Counted from the stretch's first letter, positions 15,891-23,421 are shown. The stretch is DNA of 27,839 bases from Pseudomonadota bacterium (GCA_023422775.1 JAFAGM010000119.1:1-27839), one strand, 5' to 3'. Notes: generated by a model from the sequence alone, not told the origin. Program-made: numbers and translations.

Positions 15891-17549
15891 ATGGCCGATG
15901 ACGCTGATGTAATCGTGGTCGGCGGCGGGCTGGCGGGGCTGGTGGCGGCGACGGAAATCGCTGACAGCGGCAAGCGCGTCATCGTCGTCGACCAGGAAGG
16001 CGAACAAAGCCTTGGCGGGCAGGCCTTTTGGTCGTTCGGCGGATTGTTTCTGGTCAACTCTCCGGAACAGCGCCGGCTCGGCATCAAGGATTCATACGAT
16101 CTCGCACTGCAGGACTGGATGGGCACTGCGGCATTCGACCGCGACGACGACCATTGGCCGAAGCGCTGGGCGGAAGCCTATGTCGCATTTGCGGCCGGAG
16201 AAAAGCGCGACTGGCTGCGCACGATGGGGCACCGCATCTTTCCGGTGGTCGGATGGGCCGAGCGCGGCGGTTACGACGCGATGGGCCATGGCAATTCGGT
16301 GCCGCGCTTTCACGTTACCTGGGGCACCGGCCCCGGCATCGTCGAGCCGTTCGAGCGGCGCGCGCGCGAGGCCGAGAGGAACGGCCGGCTAACGTTCAGG
16401 TTCCGTCACCGCGTCGACACACTTGTGATGGCGAACGGCAAGATTGAAGGCGTCGCCGGGGCAGTGCTCGAACCCGACACGATCGAGCGCGGCAAGAGTT
16501 CCTCGCGCAAGGTGGTCGGCGATTTCGCGCTGCGCGCGCAGGCCGTGATCGTCGCCTCTGGCGGCATCGGCGGCAATCACGATCTGGTCCGGCAGAACTG
16601 GCCGAAGCGGCTGGGCGAGCCGCCGAAGCACATGATCTCCGGCGTGCCCGAGCACGTCGACGGGCGCATGATCGGCATCACCGAGGCCGCCGGCGCGCGG
16701 CTGATCAACCGCGACCGGATGTGGCACTACGTCGAGGGCATCCGGAACTGGAATCCGATCTGGCCGCGCCACGGCATCCGCATCCTGCCCGGCCCTTCCT
16801 CGATGTGGTTCGACGCGACCGGCAAGCGCCTGCCCGCGCCGCTGTTTCCGGGCTCTGATACGCTCGGGCAACTGCACTACATCATGGGCACCGGTTACGA
16901 TTATTCCTGGTTCATCCTGACCCAGAGCATCATCAAGAAGGAGTTCGCCCTCTCCGGCTCCGAACAGAACCCTGACCTGACGGGCAGGAGCTGGCGCATG
17001 ACCATCAAGCGCGCGACCAACAAGGGCGCGCCGGCGCCGGTGGAAGCGTTCAAGCAAAACGGCGCCGACTTCATCGTGCGCGACAATCTGGCAGACCTGG
17101 TCGGCGCCATGAACGCGCTGTCCGGCGACAATCTGCTCAAGCTCGATCACGTCAGGGCGCAGATCGAGGCCCGCGACCGCGAGATCGCAAACCCCTACGT
17201 CAAGGACGCGCAGGTGATGAACATCCACAATGCGCGGCGCTACATCGGGGACAAGCTGATCCGCACCGCAAGCCCGCATCGCATCCTCGATCCCGACCAC
17301 GGCCCGCTGATCGCAGTCAAGCTCAACATCCTGACCCGCAAGACGCTGGGCGGCTTCGAGACCGATCTGGACTCGCGCGTGTTCGGCACGAATGGCCAGA
17401 TCATCCAGGGGCTTTATGCCGCAGGCGAGGCCGCAGGCTTCGGCGGCGGCGGCGTGCACGGCTATCGTTCGCTGGAAGGCACCTTCCTGGGGGGCTGCCT
17501 GTTCTCCGGAAGGAATGCGGGACGGGCTGCTGCGAGGGCGGCGGGCTGA
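15891..17549 (+). CDS. FAD-binding dehydrogenase (COG3573, fumarate reductase/ketosteroid dehydrogenase type)
   Basis: This is a 552-residue flavoprotein. The N-terminal dinucleotide-binding motif VIVVGGGLAGLVAATE is at residues 7-22, followed by the acidic strand end VIVVDQE. The SLGGQAFWSFGG loop and the C-terminal FAD motif GLYAAGEAAGFGGGGVHGYR are typical of COG3573 (PRK12834), related to fumarate reductase flavoproteins and 3-ketosteroid dehydrogenases. The substrate is unknown. No signal peptide is seen, so it is probably cytoplasmic. The ATG at 15891 follows GGGGGAGGAAACG, a strong ribosome binding site. A RidA gene follows after 87 bp and may handle reactive imines, which is inference. 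Confidence 0.93.
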   Translation: MADDADVIVVGGGLAGLVAATEIADSGKRVIVVDQEGEQSLGGQAFWSFGGLFLVNSPEQRRLGIKDSYDLALQDWMGTAAFDRDDDHWPKRWAEAYVAFAAGEKRDWLRTMGHRIFPVVGWAERGGYDAMGHGNSVPRFHVTWGTGPGIVEPFERRAREAERNGRLTFRFRHRVDTLVMANGKIEGVAGAVLEPDTIERGKSSSRKVVGDFALRAQAVIVASGGIGGNHDLVRQNWPKRLGEPPKHMISGVPEHVDGRMIGITEAAGARLINRDRMWHYVEGIRNWNPIWPRHGIRILPGPSSMWFDATGKRLPAPLFPGSDTLGQLHYIMGTGYDYSWFILTQSIIKKEFALSGSEQNPDLTGRSWRMTIKRATNKGAPAPVEAFKQNGADFIVRDNLADLVGAMNALSGDNLLKLDHVRAQIEARDREIANPYVKDAQVMNIHNARRYIGDKLIRTASPHRILDPDHGPLIAVKLNILTRKTLGGFETDLDSRVFGTNGQIIQGLYAAGEAAGFGGGGVHGYRSLEGTFLGGCLFSGRNAGRAAARAAG

Positions 17550-17636
17550 ACGACGCATCAGACGATGCAAAGAAACGGAGTGGCGCCCGACGCACCAGCG
17601 CGCTAATAAGCCCCGCCCTCATTTCAGGAGAATACA

Positions 17637-17987
17637 ATGACCGTCCAGCGTTTCGAAACCGGACCTCGCATGAGCCAGGTCGTCGTTCACGGCAACACCG
17701 TCTATCTCGCAGGCGTCGTCGCCGGCAAAGCCGCCGGCAAGAGCGTGACCGAACAGACCCAGGATATTCTCTCTATCATCGACGGTCACCTCGCGAAGGC
17801 CGGCACCGACAAATCGAAGCTGCTGTCGGCCACGATCTACATCACCGACATGAAGACCTTCCCCGAGATGAATGCGGTGTGGGACGGCTGGGTGTCGGCC
17901 GGCAACACGCCCGCGCGTGCGACCGTCGAGGCCAAGCTCGCTGCGCCCCAGTACAATGTCGAGATCATGGTGGTCGCGGCGAAGTAG
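17637..17987 (+). CDS. RidA family enamine/imine deaminase
   Basis: This 116-residue protein of the RidA/YjgF/UK114 family hydrolyses reactive enamines and imines formed by amino-acid metabolism. The core has VYLAGVVAGK, a helix with EQTQDILSIIDGHLAKAG, ATIYITDMK, and the active-site strand with R94 (NTPARATVEAKLA) and E109 (NVEIMVVAA). The residue that is cysteine in E. coli RidA is threonine here (T96), which is common outside the RidA archetype. The ATG at 17637 follows CAGGAGAATACA. It may be co-transcribed with the flavoprotein 87 bp upstream. Confidence 0.93.
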   Translation: MTVQRFETGPRMSQVVVHGNTVYLAGVVAGKAAGKSVTEQTQDILSIIDGHLAKAGTDKSKLLSATIYITDMKTFPEMNAVWDGWVSAGNTPARATVEAKLAAPQYNVEIMVVAAK

Positions 17988-18015
17988 CAGCGACGGCATC
18001 GAGATGCTTCTCGTC

Positions 18016-18039
18016 ATGGCCGGGCTTCGTCCCGGCCAT
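18016..18039 (+). terminator. Repeat hairpin downstream of RidA gene
   Basis: ATGGCCGGG-CTTCGT-CCCGGCCAT forms a perfect 9-bp stem with a 6-base loop. There is no T tract, so it is a weak or factor-assisted terminator at best. The hairpin resembles a short repeat common in Bradyrhizobium. Confidence 0.5.
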
Positions 18040-18063
18040 TTGCGTTTCCTGGATTCTTCTTTT

Positions 18064-18112
18064 GACGCGTTTTCTTCACGCGAACCGGTTTCCACTTCGA
18101 TTGAAAACGCTC
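18064..18112. repeat. Bradyrhizobium-type repeat (GCGTTTTCTTCACGCG family)
   Basis: GACGCGTTTTCTTCACGCGA, then ACCGGTTTCCACTTCG and GAAAACGCTC match a short dispersed repeat I know from Bradyrhizobium and Rhodopseudomonas genomes. It lies just after the RidA hairpin and before the 3' end of the riboflavin-kinase-like gene. Confidence 0.6.
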
Positions 18113-18122
18113 CGGGTCACGC

Positions 18123-18539
18123 TCACAGCACGATGCAGGACGAATATCTGTAGTCCGGAAGGTGGATCAGAAAGCGGTCGCCGTTCTCGACCTCGAGCGT
18201 CGCAGTGAGCATCTCGATGAAGAGCGTGTTCGCGCGGTGCGGCGACCGGTGCGCGATATAGATCCAGGCCGGCTGCAGCCTCCCCGTCGCGCACGGCTCC
18301 AGATCTATCCGGGTCAGGCTGAACCGCTCCCTGAATCCCGGCTCCCACTCGATGGCTGACGTCGTATAATCAGGATTGAGGATGCGCAGCGGGTACTCGA
18401 GTTGAAGGTTCAGCGTCCCCCATTGGTGCACATCCCTAATGTCAGGAAATTCCCTGACGAGATGTTCGTATTGCCTGGCCACCGTCGTCACGCCGAGCCC
18501 AAGGCCGGAAATCTTCGTCCCCCTGACAATCACCGACAT
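18123..18539 (-). CDS. Small protein resembling archaeal CTP-dependent riboflavin kinase (DUF120-like)
   Basis: This 138-residue protein is of unknown function. Its layout resembles archaeal RbkC (MJ0056): an N-terminal GxKxSGLGLGVTT glycine loop where RbkC has a VxSGLGEG loop, the motif GTLNLQL (RbkC GTLNLKL, about residues 41-47), a middle region, and a C-terminal strand-turn EVENGDRFLIHL (RbkC KDGDVIKILI). Spacing is similar. I recognise this from memory of the archaeal family and it is inference. The ATG at 18539 follows AGGAGG ten bases upstream. It stands alone, transcribed toward the RidA gene. If not RbkC-like, it is a conserved hypothetical cradle-loop barrel protein. Confidence 0.6.
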   Translation of the reverse strand: MSVIVRGTKISGLGLGVTTVARQYEHLVREFPDIRDVHQWGTLNLQLEYPLRILNPDYTTSAIEWEPGFRERFSLTRIDLEPCATGRLQPAWIYIAHRSPHRANTLFIEMLTATLEVENGDRFLIHLPDYRYSSCIVL

Positions 18540-18689
18540 CTAGTTCTCGCCTCCTGTCTGGCGCGCACCGCGAATTCGAACCCGTCGCCTCGGCGCTCAA
18601 TCCTTGACCTCCGAGGTAATCGATCGGCCCGCGCCGATTTTCTATGACGGGGTCAGCCGATCCGTTCGGCCGCAATGAAGGAGAACATC

Positions 18690-19055
18690 ATGACCGACGT
18701 CAACACGATCGCTCGAAACTATATCGACCTGTGGAACGAGCGCGCGCCGAGCCGCCGCCGCGAAATGCTCAGCGCGAACTGGACGGCGGACGCGACCTAC
18801 GTCGACCCACTGATGTCGGGCGACGGCCATGACGGCGTCGACGCGCTGATATCGGGCGTGCAGCAGCGCTTTCCGGATTTCAGGTTCAGGCTGGTCGGCG
18901 AACCGAACGGCTTCGGCGACCACGTCCGCTTTTCCTGGGGGCTCGGGCCCGAGGGCGCCGACAGCCCGATCAAGGGAACGGATTTCGCGGTGCTCCGGGA
19001 CGGGCGCATCCGCAGCATCACCGGCTTCCTCGATCAGGTGCCGGCAGGCGCCTGA
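18690..19055 (+). CDS. SnoaL-like/NTF2-like family protein
   Basis: This 121-residue protein has the nuclear transport factor 2 / SnoaL cone fold. Signatures are an N-terminal helix (ARNYIDLWNERAPSRRREML), NWTADATYVDPLMSGDGHDG, and strands ending VLRDGRIRSITGFLDQVP. Such proteins bind small hydrophobic ligands or act as small isomerases or cyclases; no specific activity can be assigned. The ATG at 18690 was chosen over 18675 because AAGGAGAACATC directly precedes it. It ends 116 bp before the ECF sigma gene on the same strand. The gap holds a candidate ECF promoter, so it is probably a separate unit. Confidence 0.9.
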   Translation: MTDVNTIARNYIDLWNERAPSRRREMLSANWTADATYVDPLMSGDGHDGVDALISGVQQRFPDFRFRLVGEPNGFGDHVRFSWGLGPEGADSPIKGTDFAVLRDGRIRSITGFLDQVPAGA

Positions 19056-19113
19056 GAACGGCGATGCGGCCTGCCCGGCCATCCGGGCGGCCGCGTTTTC
19101 CGGTCATTTTTCC

Positions 19114-19143
19114 GGGAACCTTTTCCCCTGACCTGCATCCAAC
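19114..19143 (+). promoter_or_regulatory. ECF-type promoter before the sigma factor gene (site A)
   Basis: GGGAACC (19114-19120), 16 bases, then ATCCAAC (19137-19143). The GGAAC -35 core is typical of ECF sigma promoters. The same boxes with the same spacing occur at 20013-20042 before the DUF4142 gene. Site A is 28 bases before the ATG at 19172, consistent with autoregulation. Confidence 0.65.
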
Positions 19144-19171
19144 CCCAATACCCTGCTATTGGTGGATCATC

Positions 19172-19855
19172 ATGCGTCAGGCACACATTCCACAATACGC
19201 GTCCCTCGATGCCGGCGATGCCGAACTGGTGCGGCGGGCGCTGGCGCGCGACGAGACGGCGGTCCGCGCCATCATGCAGGCGAACAATCGCAAGCTCTAC
19301 CGCCTCGCCCGCGGCATCCTGCGCAACGACGCCGAGGCCGAGGACGTCGTGCAGGAGGCTTACGTTCGCGCCTTCACGCATCTGGAAAGCTTTCGCGGCG
19401 ATTCCAGCCTCTCGACCTGGCTGTCGCGGATCGCGATGAACGAGGCGCTGGGCCGGCTGCGCCGCCGGCGCCCCGCCGTGGAGTTGGACGCGCTGCCGCA
19501 GGGGGCGCTCGAAGCCGAGATCATCCAGTTTCCTCTCGCCACCGCCGCCGATCCGGAAAAATCAATGGCCCAGCGCGAAATTCAAACCGTCGTCGAGCAC
19601 GCCATCGACGAATTGCCGGAGCCGTTTCGTCTCGTCTTCATCACCCGCGTGATCGAGGGGATGAACGTGGAGGAGACCGCGGAGATCCTCTCGCTCAGGC
19701 CGGAGACCGTGAAGAGCCGGCTACACCGCGCCCGCAACATGCTGCGGGACAACGTCGAGAAGAAGGTCGGCCCCGTCGTGATGGAAGCATTCCCCTTTGC
19801 CGGCAAGCGCTGCGAGCGGCTGACGGACGCCGTGCTGAAGCGGCTGGATTATTAA
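19172..19855 (+). CDS. ECF-type RNA polymerase sigma factor
   Basis: This 227-residue sigma-70 family factor has region 2 at about residues 36-98 (NRKLYRLARGILRNDAEAED, EAYVRAFTHLESFRG) and region 4 at about 135-192 (LPEPFRLVFITRVIEGMNVE, ETVKSRLHRARNML). A C-terminal tail (residues 193-227) contains FPFAGKRCERLTDAVLKRL, which resembles the tail of the ECF26 group from memory. The ATG at 19172 is chosen because the upstream extension to 19064 overlaps the promoter. No anti-sigma gene is adjacent. The matching promoters suggest it controls itself and the DUF4142-cupredoxin operon, possibly in response to redox or copper stress. Confidence 0.93.
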   Translation: MRQAHIPQYASLDAGDAELVRRALARDETAVRAIMQANNRKLYRLARGILRNDAEAEDVVQEAYVRAFTHLESFRGDSSLSTWLSRIAMNEALGRLRRRRPAVELDALPQGALEAEIIQFPLATAADPEKSMAQREIQTVVEHAIDELPEPFRLVFITRVIEGMNVEETAEILSLRPETVKSRLHRARNMLRDNVEKKVGPVVMEAFPFAGKRCERLTDAVLKRLDY

Positions 19856-19878
19856 GGCTCGGCTCCAGAGCGGGGCTG

Positions 19879-19980
19879 CATCCTTCGAGACGCATCGCTG
19901 CCGCGATGCTCCTCAGGATGAGGTCCAGTTGTGATCCTCATGGTGAGGAGCGCGGCAGAGCCACGCGTCTCGAACCATGA
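19879..19980. repeat. Intergenic palindrome, family B, copy 2
   Basis: CATCCTTCGAGACGC, CTCAGGATGAGG, then CCTCATGGTGAGGAGCGCGGC and CGTCTCGAACCATGA are the same elements as at 15006-15106. It lies between the sigma factor stop and the ECF-type promoter B. Confidence 0.88.
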
Positions 19981-20012
19981 AGGCCCGAATGTCGGACCCA
20001 TCCGAATTTTCC

Positions 20013-20042
20013 GGGAACCTCCGCGCGCTTCCGCCATCCAAC
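20013..20042 (+). promoter_or_regulatory. ECF-type promoter before DUF4142-cupredoxin operon (site B)
   Basis: GGGAACC (20013-20019), 16 bases, ATCCAAC (20036-20042). The boxes and spacing are identical to site A, with a similar TTTTCC directly before. It is 53 bases before the ATG at 20096. It should be read by the ECF sigma factor encoded just upstream. Confidence 0.65.
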
Positions 20043-20095
20043 TCCTGTGCAGCAACAACACGCGGCGCCACCGCCGCGCCACAGGAGTGTCAGAC

Positions 20096-20617
20096 ATGTT
20101 CGTTCGATTGAGCGCGGCGATCGCCGCATTGAGCCTGCTTGGCAGCGCCGCGCTGGCGCAAGGCGCAAAGCCCACCGATCCCCAAATCGCCCATATCGCC
20201 TACACCGCAGGGGTCATCGACATCGCCGCCGCCAGGCAGGCGATCACGAAGGCCAGCAACAAGGACGTCAAGGCATTCGCGCAGGACATGGTGCGCGACC
20301 ATGAGGCCGTGAACAAGCAGGCGCTCGACCTCGTCAAGAAGCTGAAGGTGACGCCGGAGGACAACGGCACCAGCAAGACGCTGTCGAAGCAGGCCACCGA
20401 CAAGCTCGCCGAACTCGAAAAGCTGAAGGGTGCCGAATACGACAAGGCCTACGTCGCCAACGAGATCGCCTTCCACAAGGCCGTCAACGGCGCGCTGGAG
20501 ACGCAACTGATTCCGTCCGCCAGCAATGCCGAACTGAAGAGCCTGCTGCAGACCGGCCTCAAGATCTTTCAGGGCCACCAGCAGCATGCCGAACACGTCG
20601 CCGCCGGCCTGAAGTAG
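20096..20617 (+). CDS. DUF4142 domain-containing secreted protein
   Basis: This 173-residue protein has a signal peptide (MFVRLSAAIAALSLLGSAAL, cleaved near AQG). The mature part is a DUF4142 four-helix bundle resembling ferritin-like folds: IAYTAGVIDIAAARQAITKA, FAQDMVRDHEAVNKQALDLV, ANEIAFHKAVNGALE and IFQGHQQHAEHVAAGL. Conserved histidines (DHEAV, FHKAV, QQHAEH) could bind metal. The exact function is unknown; the family is found with stress and envelope genes. The start 20096 follows ACAGGAGTGTCAGAC. It is transcribed from the ECF-type promoter at 20013 and continues 10 bp later into the cupredoxin gene. Confidence 0.92.
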   Translation: MFVRLSAAIAALSLLGSAALAQGAKPTDPQIAHIAYTAGVIDIAAARQAITKASNKDVKAFAQDMVRDHEAVNKQALDLVKKLKVTPEDNGTSKTLSKQATDKLAELEKLKGAEYDKAYVANEIAFHKAVNGALETQLIPSASNAELKSLLQTGLKIFQGHQQHAEHVAAGLK

Positions 20618-20627
20618 GAGACCGCCC

Positions 20628-20948
20628 ATGCTTCCGGGACGCGATGTGCCGATCTTCGTTGCCCTGCTGCTCGGCACAGTCGCCGTTCCGGCGCGTGCGG
20701 CGACGATCCAGATCACGATGCAGGATCTTGTGATCGCGCCGGCCGAAATTTCAGCCAGGGTCGGCGACACCATCGAATGGATCAACAAGGACGTGTTCGC
20801 TCACACCGCGACCGCGCGCAACGGCGACTTCGACGTGACCATGCCGCCGAAGAAAACCGTGACATCGGTCCTGAAGAAAGCGGGCACGGTGGATTACTAC
20901 TGCCGGTATCATCCCAACATGAAGGCGGTGCTCAAGATTGAGCCTTGA
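20628..20948 (+). CDS. Cupredoxin (blue copper protein, amicyanin/pseudoazurin type)
   Basis: This 106-residue periplasmic cupredoxin has a signal peptide (about residues 5-24, VPIFVALLLGTVAVPARA). The four type 1 copper ligands are visible: H59 in DVFAHTAT, C92 and H95 in YYCRYHP, and M98 in PNMKAV. The mature domain starts TIQITMQDLVIAPAEISARV and ends in VLKIEP. It is likely an electron carrier in the periplasm. The ATG at 20628 follows GTAGGAGACCGCCC and is 10 bp after the DUF4142 stop, so the two are one operon. A link to copper or oxidative stress fits the ECF sigma factor upstream. Confidence 0.94.
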   Translation: MLPGRDVPIFVALLLGTVAVPARAATIQITMQDLVIAPAEISARVGDTIEWINKDVFAHTATARNGDFDVTMPPKKTVTSVLKKAGTVDYYCRYHPNMKAVLKIEP

Positions 20949-20953
20949 GCTTG

Positions 20954-20990
20954 CCGTCATTCCGGGGCGTGCGAAGCACGAGCCCGGAAA
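20954..20990. repeat. Intergenic repeat, family E, partial copy
   Basis: CCGTCATTCCGGGGCGTGCG, then AAGCACGAGCCCGGAAA, with a short inner hairpin CGTGC-GAA-GCACG. A related, longer copy is at 23431-23515. It follows the cupredoxin stop and may help end transcription. The remaining bases to 21095 show nothing I recognise. Confidence 0.6.
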
Positions 20991-21095
20991 CCATTTCGCC
21001 TGACCGCTTCTGACATGCCTCCCGGGTCACGCCGCGAGGTGATCGCTCGTGCAGGACAGGATCGTTATCGCGTGTCGTCGCGACGGACCTGATCC

Positions 21096-21464
21096 TTACA
21101 ATCCACCCTTCGGCACGAAGAAGCAGAGCTCCATTCCCGTGTGCCTGTTGATGAACAGCACGGGCACATGGTCCGGCGTATCGTCTTCCTTGATGATGTC
21201 GGGCGGGATGGTCTTCCACTGCCCGTCTTTCAGGTATTGCCACTGGTCCGAGCGATCTTCACCCACCCTGAAGCGGGTCTTGAACACATCGCCGTTGTCG
21301 CAACATGACTTCCAGGGAACCCCGAGCCGTTGCTGAGCCGCGGGGTTCATTTCCTGCTTGTTGAACCACTCATGGTGCGGCATCGACGCGTCGTGAGCGC
21401 CCGCACGAAATAACATCAGAAGAGAAATGCCGAACACCGTTAGCACGCGACCGAATGCTTTCAT
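21096..21464 (-). CDS. Secreted hypothetical protein
   Basis: This 122-residue protein starts at ATG 21464 (MKAFGRVLTV), preceded by GGAGGCTGGC. A signal peptide (FGRVLTVFGISLLMLFRAGA) is followed by a mature part with HDASMPHHEWF, SCCDNGDVFKTRF and TPDHVPVLFINRHTGMELCF. Three cysteines and several histidines suggest a metal-binding or disulphide-bonded secreted protein. I do not recognise a named domain. It is convergent with the cupredoxin operon. The reading is fairly safe because the signal peptide and ribosome binding site agree. Confidence 0.75.
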   Translation of the reverse strand: MKAFGRVLTVFGISLLMLFRAGAHDASMPHHEWFNKQEMNPAAQQRLGVPWKSCCDNGDVFKTRFRVGEDRSDQWQYLKDGQWKTIPPDIIKEDDTPDHVPVLFINRHTGMELCFFVPKGGL

Positions 21465-21967
21465 GCCAGCCTCCATTATGGACTGTCACTAATTCGCGAA
21501 TCAGACGAACTCTCCGGCAACCAAGGAGGCCAGATTTCAGAGAAAATGGGAGCCCCTTTTCCGGGCAGCGATCCTTTTGGACATGACTGTTGCTTTCCAG
21601 TTCGCGCGAAACGCAGTTCAAGATGCTGCCGGTGCGGCGAAGAAAGCTCGGCGCTCGTTCATCGTCGCACCGGTTTACCATCGAGCGACTCACTCAACCA
21701 TCGTTGCGGTAGTATCCTGCCACAACAAACGGGCCGAAATGCGAACTACATCACTCGCCTTGATCACGCTTGCGTTCACACACAGCGTTCAAGCGAGGTC
21801 GAGCGATACCTGCCAGGGATGAGCATGCGCGCGAGGAAATGCGCATCGTAAACATGCATCGATCGCTGTGGTGAGATGCACGTGCAAGGCGGAACGGCAC
21901 TCGGCGCAACCCGTCTGCCGGCCGACGGGATGGGCTGCGGTCACGCGGCACGGATGCACTGGGAGGA
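21465..21967. other. Gene-poor region of 503 bases
   Basis: I see no protein with family character here. A short frame at 21577-21822 lacks a good start, and a small frame from 21739 has a signal-like MRTTSLALITLAF but stops after 27 codons, perhaps a decayed gene end. A hairpin CCCGTC (21910-21915) / GACGGG (21924-21929) may mark the 3' end of the tRNA transcript. Confidence 0.5.
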
Positions 21968-22041
21968 TGGAGCGGGCGAAGGGAATCGAACCCTCGTATG
22001 CAGCTTGGGAAGCTGCCGTTCTACCATTGAACTACGCCCGC
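21968..22041 (-). tRNA. tRNA-Gly, anticodon CCC
   Basis: On the minus strand the acceptor stem GCGGGCG (22041-22035) pairs with CGCCCGC (21978-21972). The D-arm is GTTC-AATGGTA-GAAC and the anticodon stem GCAGC/GCTGC encloses the loop TTCCCAA, giving anticodon CCC at 22009-22007. The T-arm GAGGG/CCCTT encloses TTCGATT. The terminal T and CCA (21971-21968) are encoded. CCC reads GGG codons. All stems pair, so the gene looks functional. Confidence 0.96.
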
Positions 22042-22169
22042 GTTTGAACCCCATGCTTAGCCGACCGGGCGCCATCCGCCAAGCGTCTACTCGCCCTTCC
22101 TTCGCACGTCCTTAATCGTTCCCGGAGCTGCCCGTTGCGCCGCCACGAGCCCATCACTAGATTTGCGGC

Positions 22170-23009
22170 ATGGTCGCGACCACGCTCGTCGAGCGCAAAT
22201 CGATAACAGTGTCCGACTTCCGCTGCAGCGCGGGGCCCGGCGACAGGCCGTTCGCGGAGCAGCATCGCTGTCACTCGATCTCCTATGTGCGCAAGGGCAG
22301 CTTCGGCCTGCACTGCCGCGGCAAGTTCAACGAACTGGTGGCCGGATCGGTGCTGATCGGCCATCCCGGCGACGAATACACCTGCACCCACGACCATGTC
22401 TGCGGCGACGAGTGCCTGTCGTTTTTCATCGGGCCCGAGTTGGTGGAAGCGATCGGCAACAGCCGGACACCCTGGCAGGTCGGCTCCGTGCCGCCACTGC
22501 CGGAACTGGTGGTGCTCGGGGAGCTGGCGCAATCGGCAGCAGATGGCAACAGCGACATCGGCCTCGACGAAATCGGCCAGGTGCTGGCGAGCCGCTTTGT
22601 CGAGGTGGTGTCCGGCAGGCCGCGCAAACCGGGCCCGGATGCGGCGCGCGACCGCCGCCGCGCGGTGGAAGCGGCGCTGTGGATCGATGCCCATTCGCAC
22701 CGCCAGATCACGCTGGAGGACGCCGCCGCGCAGGCCGGCATCAGCCCGTTCCATTTCCTGCGGCTGTTTTCGGACGTGCTCGGCGTCACCCCGCATCAAT
22801 ACTTGCTACGCTCGCGGCTGCGCCATGCGGCGCGGCGGCTTGCCGATGACGACAGCCCGATCACCGTTATCGCCTATGACGTCGGCTTTGCCGATCTCTC
22901 CAATTTCGTGCGCACCTTCCATCGCGCCGCCGGCGCCTCGCCGCTGAAATTCCGCCAGGCCTCGCGGGGCAAGCGCAAGATTCTCCAAGAACGGCTTGCC
23001 CCCAACTGA
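22170..23009 (+). CDS. AraC family transcriptional regulator
   Basis: This 279-residue protein has an N-terminal cupin-like sensing domain (residues 15-110, HRCHSISYVRKGSFGLH, GHPGDEYTC) and a C-terminal AraC DNA-binding domain (about 178-270) with two helix-turn-helix units: ITLEDAAAQAGISPFHFLRL and ITVIAYDVGFADLSNFVRTF. The family signature around the second unit is clear. Several cysteines near the cupin part (HDHVCGDECL) could bind metal. The ATG at 22170 has no clear ribosome binding site. It lies 52 bp upstream of a VOC protein on the same strand, which it may control. Confidence 0.93.
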   Translation: MVATTLVERKSITVSDFRCSAGPGDRPFAEQHRCHSISYVRKGSFGLHCRGKFNELVAGSVLIGHPGDEYTCTHDHVCGDECLSFFIGPELVEAIGNSRTPWQVGSVPPLPELVVLGELAQSAADGNSDIGLDEIGQVLASRFVEVVSGRPRKPGPDAARDRRRAVEAALWIDAHSHRQITLEDAAAQAGISPFHFLRLFSDVLGVTPHQYLLRSRLRHAARRLADDDSPITVIAYDVGFADLSNFVRTFHRAAGASPLKFRQASRGKRKILQERLAPN

Positions 23010-23061
23010 CTAGGGTTGCTCCGGGCCGCGCGACCTCGCGCGCTTATGACTGGAGAACACC

Positions 23062-23421
23062 ATGTACGACCACATCGGATTACGCGTCGGAAATCTCGAC
23101 GCCAGCGTGCGCTTCTATACGGCAGCGCTCGCGCCGTTAGGCTTTGTGCTGTGCTCGCGCGACGAGACCGGCGCGGGCCTCGGGCCGAAGGACGCGCCCG
23201 CGCTCTGGCTGCATCTGCACGAGGGCTCAGCCGGGTCGGCCGCGCATGTCGCATTCCGTGCCAGGGATCAGGCCGCGATCCAGAAATTCCACGCCGAAGG
23301 CTTGAAGGCCGGCGGCCGCGACAACGGCGGCGCCGGACCGCGGATCGACTACAGCCCGACCTATTACGCGGCGTTCCTGATCGATCCCGACGGCAATAAT
23401 GTCGAGGCGGTTTGCACGTAA
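23062..23421 (+). CDS. VOC family protein (glyoxalase/bleomycin resistance fold)
   Basis: This 119-residue protein has two beta-alpha-beta-beta-beta repeats of the vicinal oxygen chelate fold. It begins MYDHIGLRVGNLDASVRFY, with metal ligand H4, and has AHVAFRARD in the middle and AAFLIDPDGNNVEAVC at the end, giving a probable glutamate ligand (E115). Such proteins are metal-dependent lyases, isomerases or antibiotic-binding proteins; the substrate cannot be told. The start at 23062 follows TGGAGAACACC. It is probably regulated by the AraC protein 52 bp upstream, which is inference. Confidence 0.92.
   Translation: MYDHIGLRVGNLDASVRFYTAALAPLGFVLCSRDETGAGLGPKDAPALWLHLHEGSAGSAAHVAFRARDQAAIQKFHAEGLKAGGRDNGGAGPRIDYSPTYYAAFLIDPDGNNVEAVCT

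Noticed and set aside
16389..17570. 393-residue minus-strand frame
   Set aside because: It is antisense to the flavoprotein gene, which has full FAD motifs.
19064..19171. N-terminal extension of the ECF sigma factor
   Set aside because: It overlaps the ECF-type promoter and has no sigma-factor character.
21577..21822. 81-residue plus-strand frame
   Set aside because: No ribosome binding site or recognisable domain; kept only as part of the gene-poor region.
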